This document shows positions 1 to 12,665 of a DNA stretch of 64,000 bases, piece after piece (the first letter of the stretch is position 1; every line of letters starts with the position of its first letter). Below the pieces are notes generated by a model. The model saw only the letters and a program-made list of their open reading frames with translations, was not told the DNA's origin and searched no databases. The translations under genes and the position numbers were made by a program. The stretch is taken from contig NC_092570.1 in assembly GCF_037975245.1 (NCBI RefSeq), positions 16,779,418 to 16,843,417 of the forward strand. The letters run 5' to 3'. The stretch comes from Apostichopus japonicus (taxonomy: Eukaryota > Echinodermata > Holothuroidea > Aspidochirotida > Stichopodidae).

Positions 1-86
1 AGGGAAGAGGTAAGAAAGTTTGGTGGATTTGGCTCCCGTCATCAAAACCAAATGACATGTACCTTGGATTGTTTAAGTCATAAACA
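1..86. repeat. diverged direct repeat, copy 1
   Basis: This stretch resembles 994-1078: both carry the order gggaag, ggatttgg, gtcatc, gacatgt, ccttgga, tgttta in register. The two copies lie about 990 bp apart and differ at many bases, so this is an old duplication or two members of one dispersed family. No coding capacity is seen. Confidence 0.5.
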
Positions 87-271
87 ACGCGGTGGTATAT
101 GATACCCTATTCGCATAGATTGATCATGTTTTCAACACCAGATGCCTCTTTAAATGTCTTTAAAAAATTACCATGGAGTGAAGTGGACGAAAAAGAACGA
201 CAAATTTCTCCTATACAGAACTAAAGCCGATGTGCTCACATTTTCGTTCATTGTGTGTTTTTTGTCTGAGG

Positions 272-481
272 TTAAGAAGCAGCATTTTGCGTTTTGTCGC
301 CGTTTTCCACTTTCTTGACAAGTCCATCAAGTTTTAAAAGTTGTAAATTTTTCGACTTTTTGGCCACCATTTGAAGTAAGATTTGAATAAATAAGCTAGT
401 TATGTATGTCGTTATGGCATCGTGGAAAGGTCGTGGCAGGTTGAGAAAAACCATAGAAAAGAACGCAAAATGCTGCTTTAA
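272..481. mobile_element. candidate short TTAA-flanked inverted-repeat element
   Basis: A GCAGCATTTTGCGTT arm near 279 is matched in reverse complement by AACGCAAAATGCTGC near 462-476, and both ends abut TTAA (272-275 and 478-481). TTAA target duplications are typical of piggyBac-type elements. The element is only about 200 bp with short arms, so it would be a non-autonomous MITE. The left arm has two extra bases after TTAA, which weakens the call. Confidence 0.3.
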
Positions 482-993
482 ACCATCTTTCGTTTTACAT
501 TGAGGAGACAGTGTAACAGCAGATAAAACAAAATGACTAATATATCCTACACGGAAGTATAATTTCTGACGAATCATGTCGTTTGGTAAACCAGGATTTT
601 GATTCAAAAGCATTAAGTCAATTTAAAACAATAAAAATCTTTGTTTAAATTTGCTGCATAAGCAGACGAAATATTCAAGTTTTCTTAGATCTCTTTGTGA
701 CAGTGCCTATGCATGCATTGTATATATCATATTTAACTATTATAAGTGCAACTTTCCTGAATGTGTGATATTTTGCACACAAAAAAAAACACCAAAACCG
801 GAAATCGTTCGGAAGAGGAAAAGGACGGTGTCAATATTTACTCTAGACTCTCTAAGTTCCCATATGATTCCTAAATGTCACCAATTTAAAAGGAAAGTTG
901 TTAATGATGAAGTCATAACTTTTGCAATCCCCCCCCCCCCCAGAAACTCTTAATCTTATCACCCGCAAAAGGGGAAAATGGTAGTGGTATATT

Positions 994-1078
994 GGGAAGT
1001 GGTTAAAAGTTGGATGGATTTGGTTTGGTCATCGAAAGCAAAGGACATGTTCCTTGGAATGTTTACACTTATAAAGAT
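994..1078. repeat. diverged direct repeat, copy 2
   Basis: Second copy of the sequence at 1-86. It ends about 30 bp before the hAT element that starts at 1109. Confidence 0.5.
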
Positions 1079-1100
1079 GTCATGACTGTTACAAGAATCA

Positions 1101-1630
1101 CCCTAAAATAGGGTTTCCCTAACTTTATGCACCCATGAACCCCCTGTGGATGTCAGAGTTGTCCACGAACACCCGACTTTTCCAGACACGATCTGAGTCA
1201 TTATTATACTATAATACGCATAACAGTGCTCCGTCAAAGATCAAGTTCATAGTGCAATATTGTAATGCAAAAAAAAAAAACAAGAGATGAACAAATATTT
1301 ATTTGGAAACTTCAAGATCAGATCAGCTTTTTATCTTCACGACGTAATGCCATGTCGTACACCAACTTCACCAAAGTCATGCGGCATATGTCTGTTTCAT
1401 TATTCAGTTATTTATCACATGCACGGTACGGTACTACTATGGCAACATATGCGTATGGAACGCGAAAAGAGTTTGTCGACTTTTGTACATTACTAAATTA
1501 TATGATATATCAGATTTTAGTTCAACAAAAGGTGCTCTAGTTTTGACTTTCAGAAACGTCTCACGAACTCCCTGGGATGGACCCACGCACCCCCTGGGGG
1601 TTCATGCACCCCGGAACCCCTGCCCTAAAA
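1101..1630. mobile_element. hAT-type non-autonomous element, 514 bp, TSD CCCTAAAA
   Basis: The element runs 1109-1622. Its ends are inverted (TAGGGTTTCC at left, GGAACCCCTG at right) and are flanked by a perfect 8-bp duplication CCCTAAAA at 1101-1108 and 1623-1630. Eight-base target duplications with CAGGG-like ends are the hAT signature. Imperfect inverted similarity continues inward around CATGAACCCCC. No transposase is present, so it was mobilised in trans. Confidence 0.75.
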
Positions 1631-1868
1631 GGTCACAGGAGACAACGAAACAGTAACCAGGAAGCAGACTGTACAGCTTCCTTTGCGCATGTTTTCGTTT
1701 CTAACTTAAGCTTGATTTGAAAATACACATCTAGCCTAAGTTTGTATAAGTCATATTTAAAACCAAGTAGGAAAAAAACAAGGAAACAAAAAGCATTTCA
1801 CATCCGGTATGGTTGAAAAAATGATGACGTATTACATTAGACGTGAGTGACAGATATCGGACTGATAT

Positions 1869-2723
1869 CTCTGACATGGAACGCCAAAAGGACCACAACA
1901 AAATGATGATGATGATACAATTATTTACGTTATAGTTATGTTATAAGATAATATTGATATATATATAATACTGATTATAAACGATAATATACTGATTAAA
2001 CAGGATAATATAAGGAAGATAGAAGATGATGACAAGAATCTTCACAATCATAATACAAAAGAAGGCTACATGATAATAATAATAAGAAACTATATGAATT
2101 TACACGATTGTATAAGAAATGACGCGGTGTTAATCTAAACCCGCTTACGATAAGAAGCGCTGCGTCTGCATATGCTTATGCATATGTTTGAGAGTTTGGA
2201 CATTTGTATAATTTATACAAGGTGTTTAGAATTCCCTTTTACTTTCTAGTGTGAGTTTATAATCAGTTGCCAGTTAATTCGTACCTAGTATTGTAGTATA
2301 AACAATTTTTTTATGCACTTTTGTATCGTTGTGTTTGCGATTGATTACACGAGTAAACGCGCCACACACACACGAACAACACTCTACATCAGTGTAAACA
2401 TAACCAACTAACCTGTATGTGAGTAGTGAGGTCCATGATGATTATTATGCATATGCATATTCATACGGATATGCATATACAGGTCTTCTATATCGTGAGC
2501 AGTTTTAATAGTATCGTGTATTCGATTACGTTCAGTGTGTTTTTCTACTATTATCGTGGAATCTATTATCGTCGTGTAAAATCTAATTATCATCGTGTAA
2601 ACTTAGTATATTATGGTTCAGTCATTTTTCTGTATATTATCGTATACATTTATATTATTGTTATTGTTATAAATAGACATGATCATCATCAGTTCTGGTC
2701 CTTTTGGCGTCCCATACTCTGAC
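1869..2723. mobile_element. TIR element, 841 bp, TSD CTCTGAC
   Basis: The element runs 1876-2716. Its ends are inverted copies of ATGGRACGCCAAAAGGACCA, and the inverted match continues through an ATGATGATG tract. It is flanked by CTCTGAC at 1869-1875 and 2717-2723. The inside is A+T-rich, with short palindromes such as TGCATATGCATA and no transposase frame. A 7-bp duplication does not settle the superfamily. Confidence 0.7.
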
Positions 2724-3099
2724 TCATACTTCCGGGTTTATCGACCGACCAGTATAGAGGGCGCTACGTTGAGTGCCCTCTGACATGACCTTTTCACCTT
2801 TAATATCTGAAAACGAAACTTGACGTTACATGTTTTTAAACTAAGCACACAATGATATCGAGTATGCTAAAAGTTGGTTCTCTGCTTATATATCTGACTG
2901 TTTCTATGACATTGATTGAAACGTTCCCTTGCTGTTCGATGGAATGTTGAGGTAGGCCTAATTGCTATATATTTCTGCACTTTAAATGTAAAAAACAAAC
3001 TTAATAAATATTATATTTGGGCTTCCACTGTAGTATATACTCGCCTATAAAAAAACAGTATTCAGATTACTTTCTTAATACGATCGTGTAATTTCTATG

Positions 3100-3595
3100 T
3101 TTGAGTACAGGACTGATAATATTTAGAGTTAACACTGTGCTTGAGTACAGGACTGATACGATTAAGAGTTAATACTGTGCTTTGAGTACGGGGCTGATAA
3201 GAAAGGGGTTAACAATGTGCCTGAGTATAGGGCAGATAAGATTAAGAGTTAACACTATGCTTGAATACAGGGCTGATACGATAAAGAGTTAACACTGAGC
3301 TTGAGTACAGGGCTGATACGATTAAGAGTTAACTTGTGCTTGAGTACAGGACTGATAACATTAAGAGTTAACACTATGCTTGAGTACAGGACTGATACGA
3401 TTAAGAGTTAATACTGTGCTTTGAGTACGGGGCTGATAAGAAAGGGGTTAACAATGTGCTTGAGTATAGGGCAGATAAGATTAAGAGTTAACACTATGCT
3501 TGAATACAGGGCTGATACGATAAAGAGTTAACACTGTGCTTGAGTATAGGGCTGATACAATTAAGAGTTAACACTGTACTTGAGTGTATAGCATA
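3100..3595. repeat. 40-bp minisatellite with higher-order structure
   Basis: About twelve 40-bp units carry the pattern TTGAGTACAGGGCTGATA then AAGAGTTAACACTGTGC. Unit variants recur in order: the units starting near 3140, 3181, 3221 and 3262 match those near 3379, 3420, 3461 and 3500. A block of about 240 bp (six units) was therefore duplicated after the monomers had diverged. Each unit contains GTTAA(C/T). Confidence 0.9.
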
Positions 3596-3599
3596 TATA

Positions 3600-5434
3600 G
3601 CTGTATATTGCCAACCTAGCCAATGAACTACAGTATTTCATCCTCCCTATGGGAGCCAAACAGTTAGTATAGGATAACGATAAAGTGGATAACTCGATGG
3701 GAAAATATGATAGACACTTCTGTTAATGACTCGCGTGTACCTCAGAGTAAAGAAAGAACAAAAGAAACACAGAGCAAAAGAAACAAAGGAACGAAAGAAA
3801 GGAAGTAGGGAAATGTATTATATACATTTGCTTCAAGATTGTTTCGACGAGTGAAAGCTATAATTCATTTAGCTAATTGCCGTGAACAATTAGCAATTCA
3901 TAATTATGTTTCTGTAGTTATAGGAAACTAATGATCCATTGATCGATTTGTCAGCAGCTTGTTTTCAAATTCGGTGATTGCTAAAGTATATAAACAATGC
4001 ACGAATATTATCCATTTGTTTAGGTTCTTCTTTCGTTTGTGCATCAACGTTATGTTGAAGAACATATATCGACAAGAAATCACTTTCTTGTAAGAATATC
4101 GACTCAGCCAAGTATAATGTTATTAAATATGAGACTATCGTGTATAAAAAGGTTTGAAATGACGTCAATGAGTATTACGTCACAACACTCAGTTGTCGGT
4201 TATTGAACTGTTTACCCTAATATTGCTTGATTGATTTTGACGAGGCAAACGACCTTGACAAACTTCTATTTCAAAGTTTCACTTTTTGCAGTAGAAAAAG
4301 CCACTTCGTGCGATGAAAAGCGTCTAGGGAAAAAATGAAATATCAGGATATACACTTAGTCGGTGCAATATGCAGGTTATTACACTCAATAAAGGACATT
4401 TTCGGAAGTACTCCAGATAAGTACAACAAAAATTTGTTTTTGATACAGTATATTGCCCACCAGAGATAAAAACAAATGTGAATGTACCAGAATAATCTAA
4501 AAAACAAATTGCCATTTATGTATGGTAAATATATTTATTCTTTTTTAGCGGGTTGAATATTGTCCGAATAAAATGTTGGTTTCAATATCGAATTTATCCT
4601 ACAAAGTTCTTGTTTTCTTACTCACTTAACAACAAAATAAGAATGTATATATGTCAGTTAAACGACCACAATTGATTTGTCTTCAAACTTTGTTTGATGT
4701 ATTTGTCATTAATGTGGTAAATACATACATTTACTGACATGCAATTGCCACATCTCTCTGAATGTCTCTGAAAGTTTATTCCACAAAGAACACGTTTAAT
4801 CACCAAAACGACGGATAAATGATAATCAAAATTTAAGTGAAGACGGCGGAAACTTGTTTTTCTTCAAACATTAACGAATATGTTTGATAAGCGGTGAACA
4901 TTTGTCGAACATGTTAAAGCTATTTTGGTGTTTACACAATCGGTCTTGAATTAAGATACTGAGACTGTTTTGTATTATGATAATGAATATCACGTGTGAC
5001 GACCCAAAGTTTGTTTGTCTTCGTGAGTTGTCATATGTGTTTTGCTTAGCTGGTTAAGAGATAAACGTCAAATGCAATAACCATACACACATCTTATCAT
5101 CAGTGTGAGTGAAAGTATGCCATCTATTACTAAATGCGCAAATGTTTTTGTCGTACAAGTTGTACTCTGATCAAAGTTCCAAGGATGGGGGAGGGTGGGG
5201 GAGGGATCTGGGGAAATGAGATAGGGAACAATGGACAGTTATGGACAAATCTATTAAGAAACACTGAAAACGATGGCAACATTAATGAAGCCCCATATGT
5301 GTCATGAATACACATTGCGACTGCAATATTTTTGTTACGACGATGTGAAAGTATGCCCTCTATTTTTTGCGTCCTCTACTTGTCATGTGATAACGGCTCA
5401 CAACAATGTAGCATATTATATTAAGCCTAAACGG

Positions 5435-5440
<6 letters not shown>
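3600..5440. other. no gene seen
   Basis: A+T-rich sequence with only short chance frames. I see no splice-bounded coding segment, transposon end or RNA gene. Confidence 0.6.
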
Positions 5441-5509
<69 letters not shown>

Positions 5510-5592
5510 ATATAGTATTATTATTATTATTATTAGTAGTAGTAGTAGTAATAGTGGTAGTAGTGGTAGTAGTGGTAGTAGTAGTAGTAGTA
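5441..5592. repeat. compound microsatellite (CA)n-(TA)n-(ATT)n-(AGT)n
   Basis: Four simple-repeat blocks follow one another. The apparent frames here (Thr-His runs, Ile-Tyr runs, poly-Leu) come only from the repeats. Confidence 0.95.
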
Positions 5593-6770
5593 TGTACCGT
5601 GCATCAGTAATACTCTGTGTTCGTAACACGGTAACATGTGTTACCAGGTGGCACCAGTAGTTACTGTACTAGATATGAGTATCGGCTGATAAATTAGATA
5701 CGTTCCGACTTGAGAAATGTAAAAGCATGTATAAGAGTTTTCCACACAAAAAAACAAAAACAAACGTTATAAGCAGTGGCTGCCATTTTTTCAGTGTGTT
5801 GTATCTATTTTGGATGTTCATGGAGAAAGTAGCCTACACAATATTGTTCTATGACTACACCGAGTACTCATTTTAAACTTCAACGATATTTTAATTAATG
5901 GAGCAATGTTGAACGAGACAAAGCCCGAAAACGAAAGGAAAAAAAACATGCACGGAAGCCTAAGGGTACGGCTTGTTAAATATTAAACTCTCTCAAGGCA
6001 GTAATGACCACGAAGTCGTTCCCTATCGTCCTAATTTACGACATGAATGGGGAAAGTCAATTGTACTAGAATATAGAAGCTCGTGAACTACTGTCATTGC
6101 TTGCATGTTTTCAAGAGACTTTAGAAGAGACTAATGTGGTTCGACTTGTTTCCTTGCCACTTTCACTGTTACCTCTTGCATTTACAGCCAACCAACGTGG
6201 CTGTAACCAAAGTGACCATAGTCGGATTGGCTAAACGAGGAACAATAACTGATAGAGTAAGGACACTCCTAGTTTAAGGAAGTTAATCCAAATTAGGTAC
6301 TTGAAATAATTAAGAAACAGAGGGCGCTCTTATCGCAAACATCCTACATGAACAAGTAAGTGTAGCTTACATAATAGCATTATTGAAATTCACGCTATAT
6401 TCAACTCCGAATTGCATAAACCCTTGTAAGCTTTGATATCATCATTCGCAAATGTATACCATCGTCTATTGATGACATTTAACATGGTGATGTTGCAAGT
6501 CCATTAAACATTAATCCTTTTACAAACTTTATGGCAACTTCTGACACTTCAATTTGTGACTGGGTTTCATATTGCATATATATCAAGAAAATATATTAGA
6601 ATATAATTTTAAAGCGATCCATAAAGTTTGTCAAATTTGAAGACTAAAGATTGGCAGAGAATATTGACTTTAGTGATTGCTAACGTTCAAATGAAATTTA
6701 TATTGATTTGAATTTAATGTTGCAAGTTAACTTAACGTTGTGCCAATTGGTATTATGTCCCTTTCCTTAC
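5593..6770. other. upstream region of the first RING gene
   Basis: No coding segment is recognised. It probably contains an intron, because a pyrimidine-rich stretch ending in AG (6761-6772) lies just before the RING gene start. The upstream non-coding exon and promoter cannot be placed from sequence alone. Confidence 0.4.
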
Positions 6771-6782
6771 AGAATCTTTCAG

Positions 6783-8750
6783 ATGGTCATGGATGCCAAA
6801 ATTATTAGTGACATCTCGTCGCTGACTTGCTGTGTTTGTTATGAGAAGATTTCCGAGACCAAGACACTTTATTGTGGCCATAGCATTTGCAGCCAGCCTT
6901 GCCTTCATCAGCTACTCAAGACAGACAACCCGACGTGCCCAGTGTGCACTCTTTGCATACAATTACCACCTTCGGGTCTCTCATCAGATTTTCCAACAAA
7001 TTACGGTCTTGGTTATGTTCTTCGCTCGTACAGAAATTCATCGAATACATCAAGAAATGATTCGACATCGCAAGACGACTCCGAATCACAGTCTGATTAT
7101 TTAAAGGCAACGGAATTCGATGGCGGAAAGGGGGAAGAGAAGATATCGGAAACAGTCGGGGAGAAGGGGGAGGATAAGGAAATGTGTGGGCGGCATTTTA
7201 AAGCATTGCGATTCTCTTGCAATAGTTGCTCCGAGGACGTTTGCTTCATGTGCATTCAGACAATGCATAAAGAACATGACTTCGACGTAAAAGATTCTAG
7301 TGATGATGATGGGTTTTACCTAAAAGGAGTCATTGTAAGATGTTTGAAGCAAAGAAAACAACAGAAGGTAATATCGATGAATTTATTGCAATCCCGAGAG
7401 GGGTATCTCGAGACTTCAAAAAGTACAGAAAACGAAATTAAAGAAGCAGCCAAACGGGTTCGTGAAATGGTGACGACCGAAGAAGTCCTACTCCTCAAGG
7501 AATTGCAAGGTTTGTCTAAATCAAGATCGGAATATTTTATGGATCTTTATCTAGCTCTCGAGAATACAATGGTGAAAGAAAACAAATTAGCACGATTAGT
7601 AGCAAGTGTTGGAAACTCGATGGAACAAGAAGGTACACCTATAGAGTTGAAATTTATTGAAAACATTGAGAAAGTAAGCAATGACATTGACAAGGATACG
7701 GAAGCTCTGGAAAAATTATGTGATTGCAGTCATCCTCATCTTCAATTTACGTGCAAGGTCCACAGTGGCAAGTTGATCGGTAACCTGGAAAAGGTATTCC
7801 ATGAAGAAGAAACCGATTCATCACCACAAAGAAAAGAAGCACAAGAAGAAGGACAAAAAGAAGAGTTGACAGTACTTAGGTTGGATAAGTTGGGTTCCGT
7901 ACAGCTCGATCGATCTTGCGTCAGTGCTGTATGGATATCAGAAGGAAGGTGTGTAGAGATAATTGATCAAACGTCTACCACAGGTGTAGTTATATTTAAC
8001 ATTTTGTACTTTGATATGACAGAAGTGCAGGCCCAGACGGAAACCTTGAAGAGACCCGGACACGCTCGCATCCATGTGTGTAGTACAGTAAGTTACGACC
8101 TTCGTAGTATTCTACTCACCCATGGTCCCGACATTATTAAAGTAACATTCTCCTCGGATCTTGGCGTGTCGCCCGTTTACAAACTTACGGAAGCGCCAGA
8201 AAATGTGGAAGGTGTTCACTGGGGTCAATGCACAGGTGAATACGTTGTTCTGACATCCCACCCTTGGCGGATTTATCGAGTCGATGGAAGTGGATCGTCC
8301 AGTTTATTGTTTTCCTTAACCAGTTTGTGGTACGGCCCATTAATTTCATCGACCGAAACTCGATTTGTATTGGCAGATATTTCGGATAACGTGTTCGTTG
8401 TTAAGGACACAACCAAAGTTTTCCCTGAACGCCGATTGGAAAGTCCCAGCAGCCTTAAGAAGGCATGGCCAGCAGGGATCAGTTTCAATAGAGAAACCCG
8501 GGAATGGTTCTTTCTCTGGAAAAGCATAAGCAGCAAGACAGCCAATGATGTTGACTGGATGTTAACAAGACACTCTTCTTCCTTTGACTTTCGAGGTATA
8601 GTTTTGGACGGGTCGATGTCAGAACAAGATCCGAGATCCATCGCATCATGCAAGAACAAATTGGCTGTACTCTTCCACGGTGGTAAACTTTTCGTATTGG
8701 ATATTCAAACATATCAATTAGCAGAGGCAGTGTCTCCTCGATCGAGTTGA
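6783..8750 (+). CDS. RING finger / B-box / coiled-coil protein (TRIM-like), 655 aa
   Basis: Likely an E3 ubiquitin ligase of TRIM type. The RING ligands are C16-x2-C19-x11-C31-x-H33-x2-C36-x3-C40-x11-C52-x2-C55. A complete B-box 2 follows at C135-H165 (C-x2-H-x7-C-x2-C-x4-C-x2-C-x4-H-x2-H), then a helical, coiled-coil-like region at about 195-330. The C-terminal domain (about 370-650) has regularly spaced hydrophobic strands and resembles a beta-propeller, but I cannot name a family. I chose the ATG at 6783; a second at 6789 has a better Kozak context. The open frame continues upstream, but splice acceptors at 6772 and 6782 suggest a 5' UTR intron. The RING has three residues between its fourth and fifth zinc ligands where two is usual; the paralogue at 24227-26080 shares this. 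No introns interrupt the coding part. Substrate and role are unknown; large TRIM-like families in marine invertebrates are often linked to immunity. Confidence 0.85.
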   Translation: MVMDAKIISDISSLTCCVCYEKISETKTLYCGHSICSQPCLHQLLKTDNPTCPVCTLCIQLPPSGLSSDFPTNYGLGYVLRSYRNSSNTSRNDSTSQDDSESQSDYLKATEFDGGKGEEKISETVGEKGEDKEMCGRHFKALRFSCNSCSEDVCFMCIQTMHKEHDFDVKDSSDDDGFYLKGVIVRCLKQRKQQKVISMNLLQSREGYLETSKSTENEIKEAAKRVREMVTTEEVLLLKELQGLSKSRSEYFMDLYLALENTMVKENKLARLVASVGNSMEQEGTPIELKFIENIEKVSNDIDKDTEALEKLCDCSHPHLQFTCKVHSGKLIGNLEKVFHEEETDSSPQRKEAQEEGQKEELTVLRLDKLGSVQLDRSCVSAVWISEGRCVEIIDQTSTTGVVIFNILYFDMTEVQAQTETLKRPGHARIHVCSTVSYDLRSILLTHGPDIIKVTFSSDLGVSPVYKLTEAPENVEGVHWGQCTGEYVVLTSHPWRIYRVDGSGSSSLLFSLTSLWYGPLISSTETRFVLADISDNVFVVKDTTKVFPERRLESPSSLKKAWPAGISFNRETREWFFLWKSISSKTANDVDWMLTRHSSSFDFRGIVLDGSMSEQDPRSIASCKNKLAVLFHGGKLFVLDIQTYQLAEAVSPRSS

Positions 8751-9354
8751 TGAGCAATACGCAAGCATCGGTTTCGTTTGAATCCACATCCAAGTAGAAG
8801 ACGAACGTTTGTGTTGCTCCACCAAAGATTTGAACGGAGATGTACGACAAAAGGAAACAAAAACCCAACTTTAACCTTTACGTTTTATGACAGAGATTAT
8901 TGTGAAGACCAAATGCCTTAGAAGAGCTAAACAAAATCTTGTGCCGTTCGAGAGATATCCTCGTGTAAAAGTCTTGTCTGGGAGCTCTCATTTTGTAAAT
9001 ATGTGATGTCATAGTGACACTATGATATTACATCGTTTACTTTCACTTCGTTTCATACTTTCGAGGTAGAATTTTAACAGTTTTTACCCTGAACCAAACG
9101 TCATCATTAGGTATTGTAACAAGCTTCAGTAATCTAGATCCAGCATCTCCATCATAGAAAATATGTAAGAAATCAAGGAAATATTAGATTGAAGCACTTG
9201 CGGCTCAAAGATGTAAACATTTCTAAATTTGGTTAAGTCTTCAGCCTGACATGTGAAGAAAACATTAAATCCGCATTAAATCCGTATTCTCCATACTAGA
9301 ATACGATTTGTTCTTAGCTGTTTGGGGAAATTGTTCATGACAGTTATCTATATC

Positions 9355-9772
9355 TCATAGATCAGGATTGTCCAACTTACGGCCCGCGGGCCACAGTCCG
9401 GCCCGCCGCAGAGTTGCGTCCGGCCCCCCAGAAATGCTCTACGATGCAAAATTTTAGTGAGCAGATTTATTGATAACAATTTGAAGCTATATAATCAAAC
9501 ATTCGAACCTTCTGGGTCCAGAAACTGCCTACATGTCAGTTTGTGTGACACTCTCTCAGCGGAGGGGAGGAGGGCAGCTGAACTTTATTCATCTGTTTTA
9601 TCAGGAAGAAAAATAAACCAGTGCGCTCCGCGCGCAGTGCTCACATTTTGTTGCCTTGGGCTTTGGGCAAAAATTCGAAAAATCGAGCGTAGGGTTCATG
9701 CGACCCCCTCCTTCATCATAATCATTCCATGTGGCCCTCCTCTGCATTAGGTTGGACAACCCTGTCATAGAT
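9355..9772. mobile_element. hAT-type element, 402 bp, TSD TCATAGAT
   Basis: The element runs 9363-9764. The left end CAGGATTGTCCAACTTACGG and the right end GGTTGGACAACCCTG are inverted. A perfect 8-bp duplication TCATAGAT lies at 9355-9362 and 9765-9772. The CCAACnTACGGCCCGCGGGCC-type terminus is a familiar hAT/Charlie-like end. No transposase frame is present. Confidence 0.9.
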
Positions 9773-10329
9773 CATAAATGTTTGGTTTGTGTCTCCTTGA
9801 AAAGCACAACTATTGCTCAGTACCGATTCCTTTTTCACTAGTTGTTTTATTGTCACATTATTACAAAATGAAATATAAGATAGAAATACGTACACAGCTA
9901 GCCTTGACAATTTATACCTTGTGTAATCACGTAGAATTATTTCTTCTTTAGTAACAAGAATTGTCCAGTAAAGTTTCGCATAGAATATTTCACAGAAACT
10001 CTGGAAATTATAACTAGCTTTTTCTCTTTCTGTTTGTCCTTCTTTGGTTCTTATATGTTGTTCTGTGTACAGATAATCTAAAACATAATACTTTTGATAC
10101 AGGTTTTAGAAGAAAATATCTACACTTTCAAGTTCATGTTATGTCTTTTTTCCATCAATATACTGTCAAGAACAAAAATTTCTTTCTCTTCGATGGGGCT
10201 TATTACCACAGTTTCAAGGTTCATCTCAAATGAAAGCGATTGTCACATTGCAATATATATATTTAGCGTGGAGTATGTTAAACTTAATATAGTGCTTCAT
10301 ATTCTCCATAAAACCAAAATGAAAGTTAT

Positions 10330-12040
10330 ACATTGTTAGTATAAGCAAATGTTAATAACCTCATTCCAAAGTAGATTAACATGAGGAGAAAGGCAGAAAA
10401 GGTGAACTAATGTTTCCTCATTACCATACAAAAGACACAACAAGCAGAATCGTTGATATCCGATTTACACATATATTTATTATTCACTTCTAGTATCCTA
10501 TGTAGGAAGCGAATGTGAAAGTATTGGATTTTTGATATCCGTGTAGCTATATGTACGGAAGCGAAAATATGCTTGTCTAATATAGCATTTTGCTGCCATT
10601 TCAAATAGAGCAAAGCTTAGAAAGGTTCTATTAAAAACTTAAAAGATCGTTGACCAAATCACACACAAAAAACTTATTACATTTTTATATGTTTGACGTT
10701 CGTGGTTTTATTTCAACTGATAGTGGTAATCCAATGCATTGGGATTGCAGATATAATACCCAAATAATACGAGAATGGAAAAATGTCTGATTTCAAATTT
10801 ATTGATGAAGCAATCATAACTTATTACCTCACTATCGTCAGTAAGAAAGTCACCGAATAAGAAGGCTTCCTTTTATCTCAAGATATTCCTATACGTGATT
10901 TTGTGTCCAACTTTAATGAAGAAGTTGTTAAAAACATTGGTTACCATCATCATATTTTTCTGGTTAATAAACGTATTTGCCAGTTTTGATGTCACCGCAG
11001 GAAAATTAAATTTAAACAGAGAGTTACCATCGTACTTTTATCATATAGAAAATACCTAAAGAGCCTGCTGTCCATGTTCTATTATCATGATCATTCATGA
11101 AAAAATTTAACTCATGTCGTTTGAAGACTTAAATCGAACATTACAATGTCTATCATACTCAAGACTCCATTACTATTGAGTACATAACACAGTTTGTTTG
11201 ACCTCAACCGGGCTTATTACCACACATAAAATTGAAAAATAATACAAATAAATTGAAATCATTTAGAAAATGGTCAGTAGGATTTTGTATAATACAGTAA
11301 GGATGCATACACGTTGAGAGATTGCAAACGTCTTTATTATTAAGATTGTGACTATAGGAGTTAGATCATGTGAAGACCAACCATGAAGTAGACCGTTCTT
11401 TTATTCTTGAGAGGTCAGGAGCATGATTAACACGGTAATCTATCTTCTTCGTGATGTCTGCATGAAATACCAAGATACTTAGTAGAGCCACCGCAAATAC
11501 TAAAGTAAAAAGTTTTAATTTTAATTTTTTAATAGGATTGCACAAATTAAGCTTAACAAATCAATATGGAAGTTGCACCGGTAAACATAGTTATATATAT
11601 ATATATTTGTACATAACAAACTGATTTGAGCTCATTCAACCAGCTGTGGAGCTCGGAATAGTACTTTTCCTTTCGATGTTGGGAAGCGAAAGTTCGGAGG
11701 CGCTCTACTTGACTAAGAGTATGTATGAAATAATCACATGTACATTAAGCACGCAATATATGCTTAGGAAAGTAAAATTACCTTTTCCTGGTACGAGCTA
11801 CAACCTGTTCCCTGTTCTGTAAAGCAATACAAATCCTTTTATTTTCAAGGTAAGATATTTTCTCGATAACTTGCAATTCTTCTTTCTAAATTGTCAATAT
11901 GTGTTTTGTTACTCCTGACTTTGATGTCATTCATGCAAAAGCATTCAGCATTTAAAATGCTACTTTGATTCATTAAAGTAAAATATTTCAGTGGTCCTGA
12001 CGAGATGTATAGAGATAATGTGTTAAAATATCGCGACACG
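10330..12040 (-). mobile_element. decayed L1/Tx1-like LINE, ORF2 3' part
   Basis: Reading the minus strand gives broken frames that fit the end of a LINE ORF2. Near 11,130-11,170 is a GVLSMIDI motif (the usual GGLSMIDI), followed by a WVK position with W changed to stop. Near 10,850-10,930 is KVGHKIT...GDFLTDD. At 10,430-10,570 is QYFHIRFLHRIL followed by CCVFC, then, after a frameshift, ETLVHLF, as in the C-terminal zinc-knuckle region. A piece at 11,840-11,960 (KTHIDNLERRI) looks like the linker between endonuclease and reverse transcriptase. Too little room separates it from the tail for a full RT domain, so the catalytic part seems deleted. The element is dead. Both limits are approximate. 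Confidence 0.65.
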
Positions 12041-12665
12041 ACAAGTTGGCAACTAAATTGTACATCTTGGCAATATCTTCAAAGAGTCAAGTGCCCCATG
12101 CAGCCACCCTTTACCTGATACAACCATAACGGCTATTCGTCGAGTTGTGCAGTTTACAATAGCATTGGTCAAGTTTGTCGAGTTTCAAGTGAGTCGAGTT
12201 TTAAAGTTATATCAATGCTGCATTTTGACAGAAAAAAAGAACAAATTCTTGAGTCCTTTTATTTTGCCATTTATCTTGACAACAGTTCAAGAACATGATA
12301 TTTGTATTTGTTGTGTCACTTAACATGAGATGTTGACAACCGATCGGCAAGTCAAGTTGCTCAGTCGTTAAACCAAGTAAGTCCGCGTCAAGTCTGCCCC
12401 TTCATGACCACCGTCTCAACCGGTGTCAATGACAATAAAGTTTACTCTCATTTATATACTTTATGTCGCTGGTTGTCAAATGTGTACTCCGTGACTATAA
12501 TCTACACCCACCAGATCAAAGCAAGTAAGTTCCCAAAATTGCTGCAATGCTATTAATTTCCATTACTCCGTTTCTTCACTTTTGATTCATACAATAAAGT
12601 AGAAAAGTAGTGTCTGTCCACAGGTTTGTATTTGGCAATATTTCTGAGCAGGTTATACCCACAGA

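Noticed and set aside
3100-3595. CRISPR array
   Set aside because: Units are contiguous with no unique spacers and the DNA is eukaryotic.
6708-6782. Longer N-terminus for the first RING protein
   Set aside because: The extension starts at TTG or at an ATG (6717) upstream of a pyrimidine-rich acceptor; the paralogue also begins just after an acceptor, so this part is probably intron.
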